Assembly: GCF_963678635.1 (NCBI RefSeq) | Contig: NC_087068.1 | Location: 53,902,213-53,966,212, forward strand | From: Symsagittifera roscoffensis | Taxonomy: Eukaryota; Xenacoelomorpha; Acoela; Convolutidae | Reading direction: 5' to 3' | DNA length: 64,000 nucleotides | Shown: in pieces, positions 56,793 through 64,000 of the stretch | Layout of the letters: every line of letters starts with the position of its first letter | Position numbering within the stretch: position 1 is the first letter of the stretch | Made by a program: the position numbers and the translations under genes | The notes under the pieces: model-generated | Database searches by the model: none | Told to the model about the DNA's origin: nothing | Seen by the model: only the letters and a program-made list of their open reading frames with translations

Positions 56793-57803
56793 TCAAAAGT
56801 TGTCGATCATCTTTTCCATTTTTTGAATTTGAGATTCGAGTTCAATTCTTTTTTGATTGCTTATACTCAAACGTACAATTTGGGATTCCAACACTTGTTT
56901 GTATTTCGTTTCCAGTCTCGTTTTCCGTATTGAGATCTTGCGTAAAAAGTCACATAAATCCTGATTACTTACATCATAGTTTTCAATTGTCCAATTTTTA
57001 GGAGGTCTTTCTTTTTTGCTTTTTTTTTCTGGCAGAATGTCGTTTTTCAATCTCCAGACACCTTGACCCATGTTCACTTCGGTTTCTAAAAAAATTGGTA
57101 GCATCGGATCTGGTGGTAACTCAAGGTTGTTTCAAACATTTGGAATGTATCATGTACCGTGAGAGTGTTCGAAAATATGAAGTCTATACGGGTGAGTAAT
57201 CCAGTTCTGGAGCACTTATTTGTAACTTTATTTCTTTCTAGCTCAACTTCTATGTCTTTCGCAGTGTGTGCTCAAAATGGGTTGTACTCTTTTGAAAATG
57301 GTAACATATTTTTTCTTGAAAACATTTGCTTCAAGACCAGTTGGGCATGATGATCTCCCTTGTGGTTTGGGAAGGAATTCAAGTCTCCAAAAAAAATAAG
57401 AGTGTCAGACTCATTCATATCATCTAATTCAATCATCGCTCCGATGTTAGTGGCCAATTTTTGACATAGTTTGCTGTTTTGTCATACGCACTCACTACAT
57501 ATGTTGCTTGCTGGGAAAAATGAATTTGCTGAACGCAGTGTTTTCTGTGATAATGGTTGCTTTCATAGACTTTGGACAGAATGTGGGGGTCCTCCTCTAC
57601 GACCAATTGATGATGTGTGAGCTATCGATGAAGTTTGTAGTACTTTGGATTTCTTCCCAAATTATTACTGATAATAGCAGTTTGGGTTTCGTGTAAACAA
57701 ATTATGATGTTTTGGTCATAGGTGAGATGGTTACTTTATTCATTATGTGAACAAATTTGTCGGGACGATCAAGCCCTGGGCAGTTCCAGGTTAGAACCTT
57801 CAT
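56793..57803 (-). pseudogene. LINE ORF2 endonuclease domain, frameshifted
   Basis: Starts at ATG 57803 with MKVLTWNCPGLD, the metal-binding Asn region of the APE-type endonuclease. After a broken middle come FFGDLNSFPNHKGD (about 57385), equal to the G-D-x-N motif, RIDFIFSNTL (about 57180) and SYHQIRCY in place of the S-D-H motif (catalytic Asp changed). The following frame 57104-56793 (GQGVWRLKNDILP and a coiled-coil-like EKK/ELESQI stretch) is the usual linker to the reverse transcriptase. At least three frame breaks. Confidence 0.65.
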
Positions 57804-58149
57804 TTACTTCTATCGACACTTTCGACTCGCTATTCAAGCCGTTTTTGACTTGTGATTTGACCGTTTTTTTTCTCATACCTTTTTTTGTGATAGTTCCCAG
57901 AGACTCAAACCTGGTTTCATATTCGTTGCTGTAGTTAATTGATTTTGTTTCAGTTTAGTGTGGTTTCTGATTCCTCAGCTTGTAAGCACTTCAATTTCCA
58001 TTTCTTTCCACAATTTTCGAGAATATAGTATATTAGCTTGTTTTGCCATTTATTTGTACTTGTTGGCTGACTTCATTTTTAGACTGTTTTTGTTTCTTTT
58101 CATGATATTCGCTCTCTTTGCTCTTCATTAGGCATTAATCAGATTGTTC

Positions 58150-58956
58150 TTACTGATTGTTTTTTTTGATGGTAAAATTTTTTGGTAGCAATAGCTGAAG
58201 TGATGGCCTTTGGGCCTTCTGACGTCTTGTTCACAGTGATCGCAGAAGAACAGTGATGGGGATGTTACAGAAAAGCTGCGTTCCAAATAGTTCGAAGGTC
58301 TTCGAACTGCGTTCCAAATAGTTCGAACTTGTTTCAGCCCATGAGATTAATAGTTGTTCTTATTCTTCGTCTTCGATAAGCATACGAAATGATGCTCTTC
58401 CGGTGTATACACGGCCAACGTCTTCATCATTCGTGGCAAACGTCTGTTTCTGGATCAAATTGTTTGTTTCATCATATCTGGACGTTTCACTGCTTGCAAC
58501 ACGTCATCGAAGAAATGCGCTAGGTTTCTGAAATACAATGTTGACTTCTTTGGGATAAGCATCTATGGCGCGTTCTTCCGCTCTCCAAGCAACTATATGC
58601 TTGTCACTGATGTTAGTCCATTCAATTTAAGTGCTGGAACTTCGTTGTATTTCGATTGGTGTGCAAGCACTTGAGCCGCTCTAAGTTTCTTGCCATCTTT
58701 TTTTGGGAATTTTGGTTTTCAGAATGATAACATTGTTTCGACATTCGCGCGGGAGGCCTTTGCGATTATTCCATATAGCTTGCACAAAGATTTCATCTTG
58801 ATTCGTTTCGTTCACGAATATTTCCGTGGTAAAAAGTAAAACAAATTGACAGTAATCGGATATTTGTTTTTGTTGTTTCCTAAGTTTTGGACTGGTCCTG
58901 GCATCGAAACCAAATTTTACGTAATTTTTTGGGCAAGCTTTGGCTCTGGGGCACAA
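58150..58956 (-). pseudogene. LINE ORF1-like remnant
   Basis: The minus-strand frame 58956-58681 (MCPRAKACPKNYVKF...) runs on in other frames and ends near a Cys/His cluster FCDHCEQDVRRPKGHHFSYC (about 58245-58190) that could bind zinc. Directly upstream of the endonuclease start, as ORF1 is in LINEs. The family of this ORF1 is not recognised. Confidence 0.35.
58265..58328 (+). repeat. Short direct repeat CTGCGTTCCAAATAGTTCGAA
   Basis: The phrase GCGTTCCAAATAGTTCGAA occurs twice, 41 bp apart, in the ORF1-like region of the LINE. Confidence 0.7.
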
Positions 58957-58959
58957 ATT

Positions 58960-60375
58960 TCCCCTTCAACTACCAATTCGGTTGACTATTCAGACATTTT
59001 TTCTACGCTTTTCTTCTAATTCCCAGAAAATAACGTTACAATGCAAATCTGCACTGATTTTTGAGTTAACACTGACAAGTGCTGGTAAATTTACGGTACT
59101 GTGCTGTAAATTAGGCTACTAATTTATGCTCAGTCTATAGCATGACGTAATCCAATATCTGTTTCTTGATAACAACGAAGCAAGAAATTTTGTAGCAAAC
59201 TTTGTTTATGAAAGATAGTAAAATAACGGACTTCCATGCCCGGGTTTCCATAGTAAGAGGCTTTTTTTTTCATATTAGCGTATCTAGAATGATTTATTTT
59301 TGGCAGTAACGTAAAGACCAATTAAAATACCTCAAATTCAAATTAGCAGGTCATTGAAAACCAAAAGATTTGCCGATATGATATATTTAGTACAAAAACA
59401 CATAGTAATGATATTTATTTAATCATAATAAATTACTTAAAAAATAACATTCTCGCAGCTACATAGACAAACTTTTTAGGCCTTATTCGTTGACATTGGT
59501 GTTTGAATAGACTCAGATGTTGCACGTTTTTCACACCCACTTAACAGTTTAATTTATTTCCAGAATCACTTTTGGTACTTCTTTCGAATTCATTTTCTAA
59601 CTATAGTATGTAAAATACTACACTTGACAAAATGATTATTGCTTTCAACAGTAAGCAAAGATTGATAGCAAAAGTTTTCGATAATTGATGCCTAATCTGC
59701 GTTTCACAGTAATCTACTGGGAGAGATATTTTGGGCAAAAAAAAGAATTTAAAAATTTTGAGATGCGTTTCTGATTGAAAGTTGAATTAGATCTGAAGAA
59801 CATTGTGAAAGACAGCCTTAACTGGTTATCAAACGTACGAGCTTACATTTTAAACTTAGTCGCTCAACTCACACAAAGTGATCAACAACTTTGCGGATTC
59901 GGTTGTGTTTCTTGATGGTATGTCACATAAAAATGAAGCTTCCTGGTAATGTAAACACGTCTAAGCTAAAAATAGCCGTTCGGATCAAAATTGTAGATTC
60001 TTTTAATGATTGTCACTCAAACTTAACTAATTGAATAAGGATTCATGGATGATTTTGGGGGACTTGATTGGACATTGCAAAGATTAACATGACCAATGTT
60101 AAAGAATTTTATAAGCTGTGAGCATGTTGGACCCTGAGTATATTCAAACAGCTCGTTAATTTGAATCGGAGCTCAAGATGATCCTGTAAAACTGATTGAT
60201 ACAACCTATATTTGACACGTCCTTCTCCATGTGATAGTTAAAAAAATGCCTAATGAAGGCTAACTTTGCTATAAAAATTCAAAACGTCAACCAAGAACAT
60301 TTTCGTTTTATTATTCAACCTGAAAATAATCAAAAAAGTGTGCACAAGAAAACCTCAAACTCACTTTCTATGTAA
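58960..60375. other. No recognisable gene
   Basis: AT-rich sequence between the LINE and the second Gypsy element. It should contain the upstream LTR of that element or what is left of it, but without a second LTR in the window its limits cannot be read. Confidence 0.45.
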
Positions 60376-60379
60376 ATTG

Positions 60380-60476
60380 AGATAGGGACCAGTTTTGAGT
60401 TTATGTAAGTGCTATCAATTCTTCTAGATAGACACCAGTTTGAGTTCATGTAAGTGCTATCAATTCTTCTTTCTGT
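60380..60476 (+). repeat. ~48-bp direct duplication
   Basis: GTAAGTGCTATCAATTCTTCT with its upstream CCAGTTTTGAGTT/CCAGTTTGAGTT occurs twice in succession, probably within the 5' LTR of the second Gypsy element. Confidence 0.7.
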
Positions 60477-60628
60477 CTGGGGACCTGCTGTCTTGACCTT
60501 GCGATCTCTAATGTCCGATGGGATCTGAAATAAAAGAGTGCAGTAAGATTTCGATTTGATGCCTAACAGTTTGCCTACAATAAAATTTATTAACAACCTT
60601 TTTGAATTTCCAAGCTTACGACTTTAAC

Positions 60629-61528
60629 ATGGCTAAGCCAGCAGAGAAAAAAGGAGGGGGTAAAAATCCATAAAGTATACTAGCATTTTGGGAAACACGA
60701 ACGCCGGAACCTCCAGTATATTGGGAGGAGTGGATAATTAAATTTCACTGGGGGATGATAGCAAAATACGACATTGATCCCGATGATTTCTATTTTGCGA
60801 GTACTCTAAATGCGGCGGCTATCACGGCGTTGTCTGAAGAAGTCAATGGAAAAAATCGTCTCGATTCGGAAAAGAAGTTAAAGTCTAACTTGTATTTTTG
60901 TATCGGAGATGAGGCGCAACGCATATTCAATGCACGGAAACCGACGGTTAACATTAAAACGGAACGGTACCCACGGGTCCTGGATGAGATGCAAAATGTT
61001 TTCCAACGTGAGAGGAATGTAACTCATGAGCGGGGACTATTCTACGGACGAAAACAACGTGAGAACGAAACTTTCGAAAAATTTCATGCGGAGCTAAGCG
61101 CCCTAGCAGGAAGATGTGATTTTGCAAACGCGGCCGAAAACGTTCGTGATATTTTCATTATGAATATGCGGGAATCGGATTGCCAACGAGAATTATCACG
61201 ATCAACTAAGTTACCGGAGGAAGTTTACCGGATCGCCTTATCATATGAACGTGGTGAGCGCGCATACAAATCATATACGGGAAAACCAGCTTCATCAGCT
61301 CCGGCAATTTCAATAAAACAGGAACCAGTAAATAATATAAGAAGGGGACAAGGATTTTTTCGAGGCCGAGGACGTGCGGGACGTGGAGGATATACCCAAG
61401 GATCAAGTAGTAGTGGGTGTTATTGCGACGCGCCAAATTTTACCCTGGATCACATCGCGAGCTGTCCTGCAAAAGGAGCAACATGTAACTCATGCCGAAA
61501 ACTGGGACATTTTGAACGAACATGCTGA
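60629..61528 (+). pseudogene. Gag of the second Gypsy element, one early stop
   Basis: The frame opens at ATG 60629 and has one stop (TAA, codon 15) before running open to TGA at 61526. Like the complete element it has the AFWETRTPEPP opening (compare VFWASANLDPP), a helical capsid-like region, KQEPV before the nucleocapsid, and two zinc modules at the end: C-x-C-x8-H-x3-C and a standard C-x2-C-x4-H-x4-C (CNSCRKLGHFERTC). The single stop is the only defect visible in this 300-codon frame. Confidence 0.85.
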
Positions 61529-61626
61529 GGAATTAGAAGGGTACTAACCAATGGAGACGACCAGGACGAGTTGGATTGTTCAGGGAGGAAAATGAGCATC
61601 ATCAAAGTACCTAGAACGTAAATGAA

Positions 61627-62408
61627 TTGAATGAAGACCCAGTATCGTGGGTGAATCAGCAGGGGTGCGGGGAAAACGAATCCATGACGTCGGGATCGGA
61701 CGACTACATGGTAATGTCGATAAAAAGGAAGAAAAATGAGACTGAATTAAAGATCCCTGGGGCCCGCGTTCAAGTGGAGGTGTCAGGGAAGAAGATGTGG
61801 TTGTGGATAGATAGTGGATCTCCAGTGACCTAAAAACAACGTTAGGAAAAGCAAATATTCAACTACAACCGTCAAAAAAGGAACTTCTGGATTACAACAA
61901 CAACCGAATATACATACTAGGGAAGGTAACAGTGATGATGTCCTTAAATGGCTGGGCAGCACCAGCACAGGTGTCAGTAATATCCGGAAATCATCAATCA
62001 ATCCTTGGGCGCGACCTGATGGGCACCCTAGGTCTCGAGCTAGTTCAAAGGAAGAAAGTGATGGGAATCACAGGGGAAGGGACCAGTCAAGAGGAGGAGG
62101 AATACGACGAATTGCAAACATACTTCTGTAAGTTGTACCCAAATTTATTTACTACGATAGGGAAGATCCGGAATGCGAAAGTAAGAGCTGAATTTTTTGA
62201 AAATTTGAAGCCCATACAACAAAAAGGGCGTTGGGTGCCAATCAGTCTACAAGAAAAGGTGGATAAAGAAATTCATCGGCTGATAAATGAAGGACATATC
62301 ATAAAATTACAAGAGTGCTCAGATAAGTATTTCGTCTCTCCTATCGTCATTACAGTAAAAAAAGGATGGAAGCATAAAATTAGCACTAGAATCAAGAGAA
62401 TTGAATAA
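61627..62408 (+). pseudogene. Protease and start of RT of the second Gypsy element
   Basis: The protease motif reads WIDSGSPVT (about 61804-61830), the counterpart of VDTGSP, followed at once by a stop. A new frame from 61932 has ILGRDLMGTLGLEL (the flap-to-end part of retropepsin) and runs to the RT start EKVDKEIHRLINEGHI...SPIVITVKK before a frameshift at 62365. Confidence 0.8.
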
Positions 62409-62854
62409 ACAGGTACACAAAAATAAGTACCAAGCATAAGTCAATGCCGGCGGAATTCCAGAAGGTAATAGATAATTTACTTAAGGAGTTCCCCCGGGCT
62501 AACGAGTTTATTGATGATATCTTAATTGCTTCAAAAGGAACTAAAATTGAACACATTGCGTTAGTGGAAAAGATATTGAAAAAGCTGGACGTCTCCAATG
62601 TCGCGTTAAAATTGCGAAAATGCGAATTTGCGAAAACGGAGTGCGAATGGCTTGGATTTCGAATTGGGGAAATTGGTATAACGCCCGTAGTAAGAAAAAC
62701 ACAAACAATAGAAGACTTGAAAACCCCAAAATCTCGAAAGCAGTTGAAATCCTTGATGGGTTCGCTACACAGCTTACACAAATTTTTACCCAAACTCGCC
62801 GAGTTAAGCGCACCGTTAAGGCCATTACTGAGCCAAAATGACGATTTTGTCTGA
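62409..62854 (+). pseudogene. RT of the second Gypsy element with internal deletion
   Basis: After the frame change the RT reads to NKYQ (about 62432) and then jumps to MPAEFQK (62444). In the complete element these are 215 bp apart, so roughly 200 bp including the first catalytic aspartate motif are gone. FIDDILIASKG (about 62507) keeps the two catalytic aspartates. A stop at 62852 precedes RNase H. Confidence 0.85.
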
Positions 62855-62896
62855 ACACCCGCCTGCGAAAATGCGTTCCAACAATTAAAATCGCTT

Positions 62897-64000
62897 GTGG
62901 AAAACATTGTCGAATTAAGACATTTCGACATTCACCGTGAAACTAGAATCATTTGTGACGCTAGTCACAATGGCCTAGGGGCCGTCTTAGAACAGTATGG
63001 CGCATCCGGGTGGCATCCGATTTCGTTTGCATCCCGTTATCCTAATCCGGCTGAGAAAAAATACTCCACAAACGAATTAGAATTACTCGCGGTAGTGTGG
63101 GCCACGGAACATTTTCGGAATTATATATACGGTCGGTATTTCACAGTGATATCTGATCATAAAGCGCTACTTACATTGTTGAATTCGTCACCAAAAGGAA
63201 ATAAAACATTTTTCAGTCGCTTAACTCGATGGTATGATCGACTGGTGCCATACAATTTTAAAGTTGAACATCGACAAGGGTCAAAAATGGGGATGGTTGA
63301 CTATTGGTCTCGGTTTCCGTCCGCAGAGGCACCCGAGACAAGTCATTACGATGAAAATTTTACAATAGCAAAGATAAGAATGATAAACGCGGCGTTGAGG
63401 CCCAAGGATAAAATGAAGCCTAGGGGTCAAGAAATGAACAACATTCAGCGAAAACCGACGGTAGGGGGCGTACAGTCATGTTTCGACACAACGAAAGCAG
63501 TTTCATCCAATGAGAATGAAAGAAATGACGATTATGCAAATATTCACCGTGAGCACAAACGCTCAATAGAGGGCGTGTTTACATGCAACCGACGGTTAAC
63601 CAATCAGCGTCGAGATGTTTGCATACCGGCGAAAATATGCAAATACCGAAGAACGAGATTCAGACTTTGTTCTCATTGCTGAAATTACAGTTGCAAACAT
63701 AAAAAATTGATTCAATACTCTCGAAACCCTTCCATTTCAACTAACTACAAGTGCAAGCCTTCTGCGTCGAAAATTTACAGTTGCGAACCATCCGTCTTAC
63801 AAAATTACAGTGAAAAACCACTTACTTTGAAAATTTACAGTAGTAAAGATTATAGTGAAAAGCCAGTTACTTTGAAAATATACAGTAGCAAATCCGAGAG
63901 AAATAACATGAGTAATTTGCCAGAAAAGAATGATCCTCCAACTTCGGCAATAGTCAACACATCAATTAATTTGGGAAATGTTAATCTTAATGTTGTACTA
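62897..64000 (+). pseudogene. RNase H and linker of the second Gypsy element
   Basis: RNase H has RIICDASHNGLGAVLEQ, FASRYPNPAEKKYSTNELE and SDHKAL, close to the complete element. The frame meets one stop (TGA 63680-63682) and then stays open to the window end. This last part is a linker with a repeated pattern NYS.KP.TLKIYSSK, read three to four times, that is absent from the complete element. Confidence 0.8.

Larger units (their letters stand above)
55316..58956 (-). mobile_element. Decayed APE-type LINE (non-LTR retrotransposon)
   Basis: On the minus strand the expected order is visible: an ORF1-like region (58956-58150), the apurinic-type endonuclease at the start of ORF2 (57803-57110), a linker (57104-56793) and a C-terminal post-RT segment (55543-55316). 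The reverse transcriptase between 56.8 and 55.6 kb is not recognisable, through deletion or decay. No 5' boundary or 3' tail was identified. Confidence 0.65.
60629..64000 (+). mobile_element. Second Ty3/Gypsy element, broken, running off the window
   Basis: Related to the complete element but clearly diverged. Gag starts MAKPAE at a place that mirrors the LTR/PBS junction of the first copy (AACA|TGGCTAAGCCAGCAG). Gag, zinc region, protease, RT and RNase H are in the same order, interrupted by stops and frameshifts, with about 200 bp of RT deleted. The integrase region lies beyond the window end. Confidence 0.9.

Overview
This is nuclear DNA from an animal, most likely an invertebrate: AT-rich, gene-poor, with GT-AG introns and many mobile elements. 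The phylum cannot be fixed from the sequence. One confident host gene is present: a class A G-protein-coupled receptor of the aminergic (muscarinic/histamine H3-like) type, on the minus strand. Its four coding exons run from 42639 down to 26278 and join in frame with consistent splice phases to give 658 residues, with a third intracellular loop of about 338 residues. A second, weaker host-gene candidate lies at 53.3-54.5 kb.

Layout. 0.9-10.1 kb: a decayed Polinton/Maverick (adintovirus-like) element on the plus strand, with recognisable remains of an FtsK/HerA-type packaging ATPase, an rve integrase, a penton-like protein, a small basic pVI-like protein, the major capsid protein, an adenovirus-type protease and the C-terminal half of a protein-primed PolB. 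10.8-11.2 kb: a tRNA-derived SINE and a possible short exon. 13.1-16.4 kb: a second, different family-B polymerase pseudogene on the minus strand. 17.3-22.6 kb: a satellite of nine ~588-bp monomers, partly organised as ~1,177-bp dimers. 23.3-23.8, 32.2-32.8 and 44.7-45.2 kb: three copies of one ~550-bp dispersed repeat. 26.3-42.6 kb: the receptor gene. Its intron 3 holds a 732-bp element with ~310-bp terminal inverted repeats and TA duplications. Its intron 2 holds a structurally intact Ty3/Gypsy retrotransposon (34248-41448) in the opposite orientation, with 259-bp LTRs that look identical, a CCTAT target duplication and one 2185-codon gag-pol frame. 55.3-59.0 kb: a decayed APE-type LINE on the minus strand. 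60.6 kb to the window end: a second, broken Gypsy element related to the first. 45.2-53.2 kb and 42.6-44.6 kb hold no recognisable gene.

Main points of interest. (1) In the intact Gypsy element the gag ATG straddles the end of the 5' LTR, so the primer binding site (tRNA-Ser type) is itself the first codons of gag; the second element has the same arrangement. (2) The receptor gene model, with a young retrotransposon and a MITE in its introns and a polyadenylation signal almost touching its stop codon. (3) Two unrelated PolB remnants of Polinton-like elements within 6 kb, one still carrying a clean GT-AG intron. (4) The dimeric satellite. No CRISPR array, rRNA gene or intact tRNA gene was seen.
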